Source: Metallyticus violacea
Lineage: Eukaryota; Arthropoda; Insecta; Mantodea; Metallyticidae
Direction: 5' to 3'
Assembly: GCA_030762175.1 (NCBI GenBank)
Contig: CM060833.1
Span: 165,013,001 to 165,077,000 of the forward strand
DNA: 64,000 nucleotides
Shown here: positions 48,221 through 58,711 of the stretch, one piece after another
Layout: every line of letters starts with the position of its first letter
How positions within the stretch are numbered: position 1 is the stretch's first letter
Notes under the pieces: model-generated
What the model was told of the DNA's origin: nothing
What the model saw: the letters and a program-made list of their open reading frames with translations, nothing else
Database searches by the model: none
Translations under genes and position numbers: made by a program

Positions 48221-48960
48221 CACTAGAACTGCGGGAGGGATCAAAATGACCCCTGAATAAATTTATGGTTTAAAAGTTTCCTCAGGTATTCATATTTTCC
48301 CACCAAACATCTTGACTTTTATTCGATTTTCTTCCTCTTTATGATGTTACATTTGGAAATAAAAATATTTTATTTTACATTCATTTTCATTTTTGAGCAA
48401 CAAGAGGGAGCAATTTGATCTCGATAAATTTATAGCATAACTGCGCAGTAAAACTTTCGACAAATGATCAATAATACAGTCACAGTAACCAACAATGTGC
48501 AGAGATAAATGTCGGCTGATTGTTGGGACCCGGAACTGAAACACCATTGAACTATTTCACTCGAGGAACTGGAGAAGATGATCGTCATCATGTACACCCA
48601 AGGTGTATGTAATGTGTATGAAAGGCGTGTCAGTAAATGATCTTTGGTCTCGTTCATGGGGACCTGCATTCATCAAGGATATAACGTCACTGGATAGATT
48701 TCAGGAACTGCTCAGATTTCTCCATTTTGATGGGAAATCAACCCGAACTGGACATGGTGGTAATCAAGGCATGATAAAAAGCATAATGATAAAAAGGAAG
48801 AAATTCACTGAAGGGGGAGGAGCTCAAGAGGAAGAGAATGAAGGGCATAGACCTTGCAAAAAGCGAAAGAAATGTCAAATGAATCTGCGTAAAGGAAACA
48901 AGAAAGTGATTTTTGTGCCGCAAAGGCAATCTCCACCTGTTTCCGACAGAGCCCAATGAA
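48221..48960 (+). mobile_element. piggyBac-like element, internally deleted, one terminus seen
   Basis: TTAA at 48217-48220, the piggyBac target, is followed by CACTAGAACTGCGGGAGGG, a piggyBac-like terminus. The transposase begins in eroded form (LEELEKMIVIMYTQGV), then from 48618 KGVSVNDLWSRSWGPAF and SLDRFQELLRFLHFDGKSTR, the N-terminal part of the DDE_Tnp_1_7 domain. The frame then jumps to CKKRKKCQMNLRKGNK, like the C-terminal cysteine-rich zinc finger of these proteins, with its later cysteines lost. The entire catalytic DDD core is deleted. A 3' terminus was not found. Confidence 0.78.
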
Positions 48961-50441
48961 ACTTTTTGCTGTTGGATTTTAGGGGCTTGTGAAACGATGG
49001 AACAAGTGCCTTAATGTAACTTATTTATGAACTTACCGTTGTATCTCGTGCATAATCAGATGAGGAGACTCCCTTTGGAAGAAGAATTTGTGACCAAGAC
49101 CAAATAAATTGCAGATATCGATAACGGGTCATTTAACTCATCCAGCTACCTACTAGAGAGACAGATCTGTCAAACGCTGGTGCAGAAGAAGACTTTGAGA
49201 CGTACAAGATGTCGGTGATGGACAAGTTGGAGAAGACGCAGTTAAACCGGATGGAGACGTGATTCGAATGAAAGAAGTACGGAAGCCATGGCTGATCTAG
49301 AAAACGAGAATGGAGGAAAAGAGGATAAGAAAACGAACTAAGATATACGTCGAAAAACCATATAGAAGGATTGGCAATAGAGCGAGCTAAATGATGGTCG
49401 TGGGTGGTGGAAGGACTTTATCGAAGCCGTAGAGAGACAAAACAGGATTTGCTAAAGAAGAAAAGGGGGTTCCGGATAGGGAGAAACAATAAATAGCGTC
49501 CGTTACGGCACAATGTTGGAGAAGCGTATCCAGCAAACAGTCGTAGGAGACTTTTGTCTAAAGAGGTTCTTCTCATGATAATGCATGCCGTCACTCTCGA
49601 CAGCATTCGCAGATTGAGATTTCAGATCGCTCAGCATCGCAGTATCACGTGTTCGCTCGCCAGAAAGACGCTTTGAGAAATGAAAGATTTCAAACTGACG
49701 ATAAGGTTAAAGAAACGACCATTTCCTGGCTGCAGGTACAAAAAGGATGATGAAATACAGAAATCTGTCCAACGATATGACAAGTGGTTGCAAAGTGGGA
49801 TATAATGTGACATGTGCCATTACTTATATCTATAAATGAGCTATATATCTAAAAATATTCCATTTGCTGCTACCTTTAGAAAAGTACTCCTATAATTTTA
49901 TATATAGAAAGTCTGACTCTTTGAAAAAGTACAAAAAACGACATGACAAAAACATTTAAATTTTAAAATAAAATACGAAAACTTTGCACTACATGCTGCA
50001 GTTATAAACAAAATTTTATTAAATTTTTTCACATTAATGTTTACGCTAAGATACACAGAATAATATTTCGCTTAAAACTCCATATATTAAGCTAGACACT
50101 AAATTATATGCACATGGTATATTAATTTCAGTTTATCTTTGGTCTAGGTAGGTTTTATATTTCCATTTTATGAGATAAGAATATGAGGATATATCGTCTT
50201 CTCCAAATAAACAGCAAAACCAGGAAATGTAACAAAAACTTGTACTTGTGGGAACTAAATGCCACAAGTATTACTTCATTAATAAATGTAAAGTTTTCGA
50301 CATCAAAATCACATTGAAAAATGTCAATTGAATATTTCCAATATCGGGCAGAAAAATGCTAGTACGGAGGGAAAGAGAAAGTAACAAAAATCTAAAACTA
50401 CAAGTGGAGAATTAACATTTTATGTTTTATTTATTGGGTTC
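48961..50441. other. Unassigned, with a near-open forward frame
   Basis: From about 49516 to 49802 the forward frame is open apart from one TGA (HAVTLDSIRRLRFQI, KKRPFPGCRYKKDDEIQ, VQRYDKWLQSG). The end faintly resembles a mariner C-terminus (RWDKCL..GG) but the rest does not. Purine-rich sequence lies at 49040-49440. Otherwise nothing recognised. Confidence 0.35.
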
Positions 50442-50680
50442 ATTTACGGACGCTCTTTAACAAGGTCATTAGCGTCCCATTCAAGGCGTGAAACTGTCGA
50501 CAAATTTTGCTCAGAGGTCTCTTCTTTCAAGCTTGAGGTTCTTTATTGTGCCGTAAATGTACGACAGGGGTCCTATGACTTTACTTCCGTTCCGAAGGAA
50601 GTCAGCTTAGGATTTTTACACCCTCACCATCTACCCTAGCCGAGATTGAACCCACCCTCTTGAGTCTACGAGATAAGTGC
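50442..50680 (-). mobile_element. SINE-B, diverged, head eroded
   Basis: TTTACGGACGCTCTTTAAC at the left, body present with several deletions, and the tRNA-like head recognisable only as GAGATTGAACCCACC. An old copy. Confidence 0.85.
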
Positions 50681-50752
50681 ACATTTTTTATATAAAAAGG
50701 CTTATTAAAATACGGAATAATTTTTCTTAAACTGAATACGTGAAATTTGTTT

Positions 50753-50982
50753 TGAATAGTGCTTAACGTCCTTTTTACTTCAGAGGCACCACGGATTTTT
50801 TTTTAAGGAAGGAAACGTTCCAGGCCTAAGTTTAGGGTACCTTACTGCCATTTGCCATTTATGAGGACTGAGGAAAACCTGGAAAAAGCCTCAGTCAGAG
50901 ACGACGGTCCTGACGGGATTCGAACCCCAGACCTCCCGCTCACGAGTTCGCGTCTTAACTACCTCGGCCACCCGTTGCAGTA
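50753..50982 (-). mobile_element. SINE-A with deletion near the 3' end
   Basis: The 3' third is shortened: GAGGCACCACGG joins ATTTTTTTTTAAGGAAGG. The B-box and A-box regions are intact at the right end (to TCGGCCACCCGTTGC). Confidence 0.9.
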
Positions 50983-53059
50983 AATTCGCGAAATAGAAAT
51001 ATAACACTGAGATACACATTTTAATTCATGTATGTTGCAGTTAAAATATAAATTAAATGGAAACTATTTTCTAAGTGATTGCCGATATATTGGCAACTGC
51101 TTTAATGATTCGCTGCTTTTTTCTTTGGTTATCCAATACTGGAGTCGACTTCGATCAATCGCCAAGTCTATTTCAGGATGATCCAACTTGACTCGACTGA
51201 GATGACGTCATCATCCAGTCAGAAGATTTCGTCAAGCGGCACCGTTTTTATTTTTTTATTGATTTGCTGAACAAACATCAAGCGGCACTCGATAACGGAT
51301 GGGACAGGAAGGGAAGTGTGTGCTATCTTCATCATTCGAAAAGTTGATGGCAGGAGCTAGGCTTTGTAACTAACGCCTTTAACACAAGACTTTGAGAGAT
51401 TTAAATATCTCGTGTGTATGGATATCGTTATTCGAGTTCCTTCTGTTTAGATTTGTTCTCATTACGTGAATATTATACTTTTATCATTAGTCTCTCTTTA
51501 ACGCGTCAAATCGGGAAGAGATCATTGTAAATTATTGTTTGTTAGTAGCTTTAAGTGAAGTATACACAGTGTGCAACGTGAAATGTTATATATCGATACC
51601 TTTTAAACGTATCAATAAAACTAAATAGTAATTTTACCAATCTCATTAAAGGAAGGAAACTTTCAGAGGGCGTCAAAAACAAAATTTCATCCGAGGCCAA
51701 GAAGGGAGGTAACTTTAATATTTCAGACATGGTGATTTTCCTTGATGTTCCGATTTTTCTTAATAAATAAAACAATTTTCGTTTACATTTTTTTTCTAAA
51801 CTAAAAGCATAAAGTTTATATAATATTTGAATGATTCATAGTAGTTAAAGAAATTAAATACATTACAATTAATAAAAAACATTACTTTGTATAACATTAT
51901 TCAGGCTTCAAAATTACTTTTATTAATATCTAATTTTTGACGAGGATTTTCTTTAACATTTGTCAACGCTCCTTAGAAAGTTATTTAATAATTCACTTAA
52001 AGTGTAGTGTGACAGATCCTCACACCCAGGCTACCCAACAGTAACTGCTTTTAAATATTGTAAATGGTAATAATTATAAAAATTATGTACAGTTTGTAGT
52101 AACAAATTGGGACATTTCATGTATTGCTAAGTGTATTCATGGCTACCTGGACGTTTGACTCTATGACAATAGGGAAAATGTTGCATTTTGTCATCTTTTG
52201 TGTTTCTTCTGTTGGTGATGGCTATGAGTGAAGGGTCTCTCTACTGTCACAAAGCTAAGTGCATGCAGGTGGCTGAACAATAGATCCTTTTGTAATCTAG
52301 TTGCTTAAGATGCTTCAAAATTCGTTGAAGGTAGAAGGGGGAACAGGTGTCGGCGATAAAATGGTTACACCGTACGATCGAGAACTCTCCAATAAGGCAT
52401 CAAAGTGGCGACGAATTTAAAATAAACGCGTTTGGAGATTCAAAAGCTCACCAATAATATTTAATTATTTCAAAGGCTCAGGGGAAGCCGTGGGCGCTGT
52501 GCTGTAAACCCCATGTAACGCTCTGAAACCACGTGGAGACTTTTGGATTTCATATATAAGGAGAAACAACCTAGTAACCACAGTTTTTACTAGATGGCAG
52601 CCGCAGTTCAGATCAGGAAGTTAAAGCAGTACAACGTTTTTACCAGGGGCAGTAGGCGAGAGGCACGCATATGCAGCATATTTAGCAAGTGTCATCAAAG
52701 ACACAGAGATAACGAACCAGGAGCCCGACTACTAGTGTAGTGAGGTTAAACATTTCAATGTGTTTAAAATGAAGCACTTGTGATCTAAACCACTCTTCTC
52801 CATCTTTCTTCTCCCGTGACCAACGAAACACGAAAGGCTACTCCGGGCACCTGAACGACCCAGGGTATGAAGTGGGATTAGTCCAACGCCTACATCAACA
52901 CCAACATATAAAAAATCGCTTCAAATCGGACACATCCAACGTGGGGCGACATTGCGAACACACCCCAGTAAAATCCCGCTTAAGTGGTCACGCTGGTTCC
53001 ACCTTTTCACCCTTACACTAAGAGCTATATTTTCCATAATGTCAGTATATCTCATCTCA
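50983..53059. other. Unassigned sequence
   Basis: No recognised elements in about 2 kb. 52340-52980 is less AT-rich than average but shows no coding similarity that I recognise. Confidence 0.4.
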
Positions 53060-53068
53060 AAATGCAGC

Positions 53069-53371
53069 GTCGGTCCTGGTGGTGTAGTGGTTACCATACT
53101 TGCCTCCTAAACCCAAGATCGCGGGTTCGAACCCGGCCAGGACCGATGGATTTTTTCGGGAGTAAAAATCCTAAGTATGGCTTCCTTCGGAATGGAAGTA
53201 AAGCTGTGTCGTACATTTACGGCACAATAAAGAACCTCAAACCTGAAAGAAGAGGCTTCTTAGCAAAATTTGTCGGCCGTTTCACGCCCTGAGTTGAATG
53301 GGACGCTGATGACCTGAGATGTTAAAGAGCGTCCATAAATAAATCAATCAAAAAAAAAATCAATCAAATCT
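53069..53371 (+). mobile_element. SINE-B, full-length reference copy
   Basis: Best copy of the family. The head 53072-53144 has pairing ends GGTCCTGG and CCAGGACC, an A-box-like GGTGTAGTGGTTACC, a CTCCTAA anticodon-loop sequence and the B-box GGGTTCGAACCCGG. The body of about 150 bp follows, then AGAGCGTCCATAAATAAATC and an A-rich tail. AAATGCAGC before and AAATGCTGC after (53060-53068 and 53372-53380) look like a target duplication with one mismatch. Confidence 0.95.
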
Positions 53372-53380
53372 AAATGCTGC

Positions 53381-53665
53381 TACCACCACGGGTGGCCGAG
53401 GTCGTTAAGGAGCGGACTCGTGAGCGGGAGGTCTGGGGTTCGAATCCCGCCAGGACCGTCCTCCCTGACTGAGGTTTTTCCAGGTTTTCCTCAGTCCTCA
53501 TAAATGGCAAATGCCGGAGAGGTACCCTAAACTTAGGCCTGGATCGATTCCTTCTTTAAAAAAAAAATCCTTTTCCAATTTATCATTTCATCTCATGTAT
53601 CATCAATGTGATCGTCTGTGGTGCCTCTGTAGCAAAAACGGGCGTTAAAACTATTCATTCATTAC
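53381..53665 (+). mobile_element. SINE-A, full-length reference copy
   Basis: CACGGGTGGCCGAGGTCG carries the A-box of a class-II tRNA (serine/leucine-like). The B-box is GGTTCGAATCCCGCC; then CCTCAGTCCTCATAAATGG, CCTAAACTTAGGCCTGG, an A run and GGCGTTAAAACTATTCATTC. It lies only about ten bases after SINE-B in the same orientation. Confidence 0.95.
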
Positions 53666-54074
53666 CATCATATTCTGATAATGCTGTCTAGCAGATTGGT
53701 AAAATTAACACTTAGCTCCATTGATGCATTTAAGAGATATTAGCTTGCAATAGTTTGTGTCTTCAGCAAAGATTTATGAAAATTAATCACGTTTAGATCC
53801 TTAACTCTGAAGTGGGTCTTTCCGCCGAGGAAAAATGTACTCTGACTTAACCGATGTTACAATCTGCGCACTCTATCCCGGCTGTTTTCGGACTATGCCT
53901 AATTGACCGTAGAGGGAACTAAAAAGGATTTTCAGAGGAGCTGGGTTGGAAGAAACCAAAAATATTGTTATTGGGTCTGTTAAGTTTTTATATAAACGGT
54001 CCAGGTTAAAATAACTTTGAGTTGAAAAAATGTTGTAATTGAAGTAAAGCAAGTAAATTAACAAAGCACAGATT
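53666..54074. other. Unassigned spacer
   Basis: Nothing recognised. Confidence 0.4.
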
Positions 54075-54076
54075 TA

Positions 54077-54665
54077 CACCGGGTGTAACATAAAGTACGG
54101 CCAACCTTTCAGGACACATTCCTTAAGCATAGAAGAAGAAAATATGTTATATAGACAAGGGTCCATGTTAGAACTCACTTCTACAACTCTCCATGGGAAA
54201 CACAGAACATACCAGCATACCACAAGAAACTCTTTCTCACACGAAATGGTCAAAATGTCCTCCCCTAGCATCAATATTAGCTTCGTTTGAATGGAACATC
54301 AAATACTGGCGGTGAACCTAAGTATTACAACATAACTAGACGTAATCAAGAGGTGTATTTGGAATATTTCACTGAAAGAAGAGGCCTCTGAGCAAAATTT
54401 GTCGGCCGTTTCACGCGCTGAATTGAATGAACGGGACGCTTATGACCTGAGATGTTACCGAGCGTCCGTAAATAAACCAAATCAACAATTGAACATTTCA
54501 TGCAAGGATGGGTTTCTTATGGTAAGCTGGTACGTTCTACTCTTGTGTGTTTCCCATGAGAATTGTCGAAAATGAGTTCTAAACAGGGAACCCAACCCAT
54601 GTTCATATAACATAGTTTCTTCCTCTACATGTGTCCTGAAAGTTTGGCCGTGCCTTATAGTCCGG
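54077..54665. mobile_element. Two inverted mariner-type 3' ends enclosing a SINE-B scrap
   Basis: The left arm 54077-54310 (reverse strand) reads ANIDARGGHFDHFV-stop, a typical transposase C-terminus for DUF4817-type elements, then 3' UTR and terminus. The right arm 54486-54665 is an inverted, diverged version: both contain CTTTCAGGACACAT (or its inverse), TATGTTATAT and CATGGGAAACACA-type blocks, and both end near CACGGCC/TACGGCC followed by CCGG. Either this is one fold-back element with a SINE piece in its loop, or two copies joined tail to tail. It is not the 705-1388 family (different termini). Confidence 0.65.
54371..54478 (+). mobile_element. SINE-B 3' fragment
   Basis: Begins at CTGAAAGAAGAGGCCTCTG and runs to GAGCGTCCGTAAATAAACC; about the last 110 bp of SINE-B. 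Lies in the loop between the two inverted arms. Confidence 0.9.
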
Positions 54666-54669
54666 TATA

Positions 54670-55106
54670 TACGAGTACAACAGGTGCAGAAAATATGTTT
54701 ACTAGTGAATTCTGTTTCTCTGAAGTATTTATTGAAATGCTCAATACTAAAAATCTGGTTATGGTGTCCCTATCTTTTAAATTTAAAAATTGATATAAAT
54801 AAAATAATTTGAAAAAATAAAATTATTATAATGATTATGAGCGAAACACAGAATAGTTCAATTCAAAAATTTGTTTTCCCAAACCATTTTCATGCTGATA
54901 AGCATTCATACACAAAAGGTTTTGTGCAAAAAACAAAAATATTAATTTCGAAGTTTTGTTCTTAGTATTAAGTTATGAAAAAAAAGTTGATAATGTTATT
55001 TTGTTCGTCAATTGAAATCTTTTTAGTTCGAGACAGTTGGTCGATTAATTCAGTAATATTGCCAATCCTTCACTTTAATATAAAAGCAGACTACATATGA
55101 GATATA
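54670..55106. other. Unassigned AT-rich spacer
   Basis: Nothing recognised. Confidence 0.45.
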
Positions 55107-55108
55107 TA

Positions 55109-55974
55109 AGGTGGTTCAAGTTCTGACATCTCCGATATTTTCTCTCAGGATTGGAAGCTGGTATAAACACACGGTATGGCTTAAAATGTCCTGGCGTGAT
55201 AGAAATGGCAGCACTGTGCGGTGCACAGAATTCTAGTGACTGCAGCTACAGTGAAGAGTGTTTTTGACACTTCTCATTACAAGAACAGCAAGTAAAGCAT
55301 ATGTTTTATTCACTTGCGTGCTGTGACACACATTGAAATCATCGTCAGTTGAGTGAGACAAGTGGTGATGGTGTTTTGAATGTAAAAAATGTACTTTCGT
55401 GTGTGCGGCAGTTCAAAGAAGGCCGAAAGTCTCATAATAACGAACCGAAACCACCTCGGCCTCGCATCAGTCAGTCCGACATCATGGTTGAGCGTATGGA
55501 GAAAGTTGTTTTGGAGCATCGCCGATTAAGTGTGGAAGATATCGCCTCCAAAGTTGCCACTTCCGTGGGATCTGTGTACACCATCCTGCATGAAAGCCCT
55601 AAAATTCGGAAAGTGTCCTCCAGGTGGGTGGGAACACGACGCAGGAACTTCTTCTTGAAAACCACTTTGAAGTGGTTGCTTATACTCACCTGACCTGGCT
55701 TCTAGCAAATTTTTTGTTTTTTCCAATAATGAAAGACATTGTCCGTGGTCGCATATTCTCCAATCAGGCCGCTATTGTGGTTGCGATTTTCCAATGGTCA
55801 AAACAGACTCTTAAAGAAGCATTCGCAACGGCCATGGAATCGTGGAGTCGACATTGTGAAAAATGTGTACGTCTGTTGGAAGATTAAGTTCAGAAGTGAA
55901 AGAAATCTCGAATTTTTGGTGCAAATAATGTGTGAGAAAATAAATTCAAGACCATAGAACTTGAGCGCATCTCG
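55109..55974 (+). mobile_element. Internally deleted mariner derivative
   Basis: TA-flanked (55107-55108 and 55975-55976) with imperfect termini: AGGTGGTTCAAGTTCTGAC on the left and, reversed from the right, CGAGATGCGCTCAAGTTC. The N-terminal HTH region is open at 55349-55640 (VERMEKVVLEHRRLSVEDIA, then KVSSRWVG). The C-terminus follows in another frame (AFATAMESWSRHCEKCVRLL, usual FFATGIESW..RWEKCV.L.G). The catalytic core between them is gone. Confidence 0.75.
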
Positions 55975-55976
55975 TA

Positions 55977-56810
55977 TATAATGTCCAATTAATATTTGCT
56001 CCATGTACGGCAAACAGCATGAGATATTAAATTATTATTAAAAAGATAAAAGAAAAAGCACAGGAGCATACTATAACTTACAAATGTTTTTTATCATGCC
56101 TATTCTAATCAATAATATTAAAAACAGAGGTTTACCAACAAAGTAGTGACATTAAATACTATTACTGTCACCATCACTACCACAATATTTTATAATTGAT
56201 ACTAACAACAACAACAACAACAATAATAATAATAATAATAATAATAATAGGCTAAGTCACAAAGATGTTTTGATACAGAATAAAGGTGAAAGTATTTTTA
56301 ATGCAATGTGGGTGTATAGCTCTTCTAATGCGTTGTTTGGAGGTATTTGTGCATTCTTTGGGCATCTAATGGTAAGGCAAGAGAACTAGATCTCCTACAT
56401 AGAGTACCAGGAGGCAACTAGCTATCAGTCCCAATTGAGTGATAATTAATTTATTGGCCGATGTCCTCTTCAGTATATTTATATTTATAATCTCTTTACA
56501 AAGAGTAGATAAGTTTCATGTAGTGAAGTTAGTGCCGCGTGATTTAGAGTCGTGTGGTTTTCCCACACTCTGCTGTGTTTACATTTTAATCACTTGTCGT
56601 TCCATATTTTCGTACTTAATACGACTAGCATTTCTTTAATTGCTTAAAATCTTAAAAACGTACTTAGTAGCTTCTTTCGTCATGTTTATTAATACTTTAT
56701 ATCTACCTTTTACACTTTATTCCATTTATTTGTCAAAGTTACTATATACATCACACAATTCTGTTCACTTTCTTTATTGTATATACTTCTCACCGCTTAC
56801 ACACCAAACT
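55977..56810. other. Unassigned, with (AAC)n(AAT)n
   Basis: The microsatellite is at 56206-56250. AT-rich frames at 56439-57047 start outside any recognised domain. Confidence 0.4.
56206..56250. repeat. (AAC)n(AAT)n compound microsatellite
   Basis: About six AAC units followed by about nine AAT units. Confidence 0.95.
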
Positions 56811-56814
56811 ATAT

Positions 56815-58302
56815 CACTTAAAAAGATTGAATTAGCAAAAGGGAAAGCCGCTATGTCAATTATAAAAGGGCGTCTGTTTAAAATACCACAATTGGAAGTC
56901 AAATTGTTGGAAAGAATATATAATACAATGGTCGAAGCACGAATGCTCTATAGTACTGAAATTTGGGGAATGGAAAATTCTTGGGAAACTGTGGATAGCT
57001 GTGTTTATTTTGCAAAGAAATTATCGACCTACCAATTGCGGCTGTAAATGAAGTTGCCCAAATAAAAATGGGAAGAGCAACAAGAACAGGTTTAATTATG
57101 GAGAGATTTTTTTATTTGTTTTATTTACGGACGCTCTTTAACATCTCAAGTCATCAGTGTTCCATTCAATTCAGGCGTGAAACGGTCGACAAATTTTGCT
57201 CAGAGGTCTCTTCTTTCAGGCTTGAGGTTCTTTTTCGTTCCGTAAATGTACGACACGGGACCCACGGCTTTACTTCCCTTCCGAAGGAAGCCATACTTAG
57301 CATTTTTATACCCGAAAAAATCCATCGGTTCTGACCGGAATAGAACCCACGATCTTGGGTTTAGGAGGCAATTATGGTTACCACTACACCACCAGGACTG
57401 ACTATTATGGAGACAGTTTCAAAATACTGGCATAGGATTATAAACCTAAAGGAAGATAATCTAGTAAAGCAATATTTGATATATCAAGAATTATTTTTAA
57501 CTAAAGGGTGGGTGAGCAGTTTAAAATATTTTAGAGAGAATGTATATAGGAGGAAGAGAGATACAAATGTTAGAGATTTTTAGAAAGAGGCGAGAAGACA
57601 TTTTGAAGATTTAGAAATACAAAAAATATTTAGTAATTTAACTGGGAAGACATCACTAAAATTTTATGTTAAGATAAATGGGCATAGGAAAGGGAAGTTT
57701 ACATAGATAAAACAAATGAGGAAAGAGAGGGTATAGCATGGGCGAGAGAAGGCGTATGGATGCTAAAATGTGAAAGACGAGGTTTTGCACAAGGGAAATG
57801 CCTATTATGTGGAGGGAAAGAAGACTTAGAACATATAGTGTTTGATTGTAAGGAAACTGAAAACTGGAGAAATAAAATTTAAAAGGGATAATAGAATAAC
57901 AAAGAGAACATGCATAAAAGAGTGCAGGAGTGTGGGTCAATATTTATTTAAAGTTAAACAGAAGTGGAAATGGACAGTGAATAGAGAAGAAGAAAATTCA
58001 CACAAAAATAGTGTATAATTGATAAAATAATGATATAGACAGAGTAAGGTAGATATCATTTTGGTACCTGGTATCGGGTCAGAGCTGGGTCCCTTGAAAC
58101 TCCAGTACATTGTGTTGATGAACCGGTAACTGGGATCTGACGCAAGTGAATAATTTGTATTTGGAATTTAGATTAAGGCATTAGTATCCATTAATTATTG
58201 TAAAAATTGTAATCGTGAGGGGTACATCTAAAATGACCTGGGTTAGATAGATGGAGGTTCCTTGTAGTTTGTATTTTCTTAGCATTCAAATAAATAAATA
58301 AT
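56815..58302 (+). pseudogene. LINE 3' part with CCHC knuckle and 3' UTR
   Basis: RGRLFKIPQLEVKLLERIYN is followed by ARMLYSTEIWGMENSWE (the 'I..S.L.YG.E.WG' block after RT). The frame then runs into a SINE-B insertion and resumes exactly on its other side as METVSKYWHRIINLKEDNL. Further on, GFAQGKCLLCGGKEDLEH and IVFDCKETENWR (about 57780-57875) form a C-x2-C-x7-H-x4-C knuckle typical of LINE C-termini. The 3' UTR ends in an AAATAAATAAAT tail near 58302. Stops at about 57582, 57705 and 57741. The RT core is not present in the window. Confidence 0.8.
57105..57403 (-). mobile_element. SINE-B inserted in LINE, 10 bp target-site duplication
   Basis: ATTATGGAGA at 57095-57104 is repeated at 57404-57413. 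Removing the SINE and one duplicate leaves the LINE frame continuous, which dates the SINE insertion after the LINE. The head end is GGTGTAGTGGTAACC on the reverse strand. Confidence 0.96.
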
Positions 58303-58336
58303 AAACAAATATAACTTAAACAGAAATGCACTGCTA

Positions 58337-58711
58337 ATGCTCCCAGAGATTTTTGTCTACTTGAAAATTCCTTCAGCTAATGTTATCCGGGATTTCCACT
58401 TGAGAGTAAGACGCGAAGGATACGAGAGGGGTACGGCAAGATATTCGGAATTTGCATTTGGAGTGTCTTGGAAAAAGAGCAAAATTAACATAACTTCAAA
58501 ACGTCTTGTACTGGCGCTTGGTATTCAACCTGAAATTCTTATACCTTTCAAGAAGTACTGGCCAGTTTTACTTTCATGGCATGATTATAACATTGAATTA
58601 AGCTATCCGGAGCAAAATTTGCAGAGTACGAGGGAATTCTATAAATGTGTTACAACTAATCATTTTTCTCTGTCAGGATTTGAATTTTTATTAAATTTAA
58701 ATACACTTTAA
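58337..58711 (+). CDS. Unrecognised 124-codon open frame
   Basis: Starts MLPEIFVYLKIPSANVIRD and includes RLVLALGIQPEILIPFKKYW. No family recognised, no signal peptide or membrane segment evident. It follows the LINE tail directly. Composition is less skewed than neighbouring frames, so it could be a remnant exon or transposon piece, or a chance frame. Confidence 0.2.
   Translation: MLPEIFVYLKIPSANVIRDFHLRVRREGYERGTARYSEFAFGVSWKKSKINITSKRLVLALGIQPEILIPFKKYWPVLLSWHDYNIELSYPEQNLQSTREFYKCVTTNHFSLSGFEFLLNLNTL

Noticed and set aside
52588..52625. Second solo mariner terminus (TAGATGGCAGCCGCAG)
   Set aside because: Only the AGATGGCAG core matches; the adjacent TATCC block and TA border are missing.
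53072..53144. Functional tRNA gene (arginine CCU-like)
   Set aside because: It is followed by a SINE body and tail, recurs many times in the window and the anticodon stem is imperfect; treated as a SINE head.
54077..54665. Member of the 705-1388 element family
   Set aside because: The C-terminal GHF motif is similar, but the terminal repeats and 3' UTR differ clearly.
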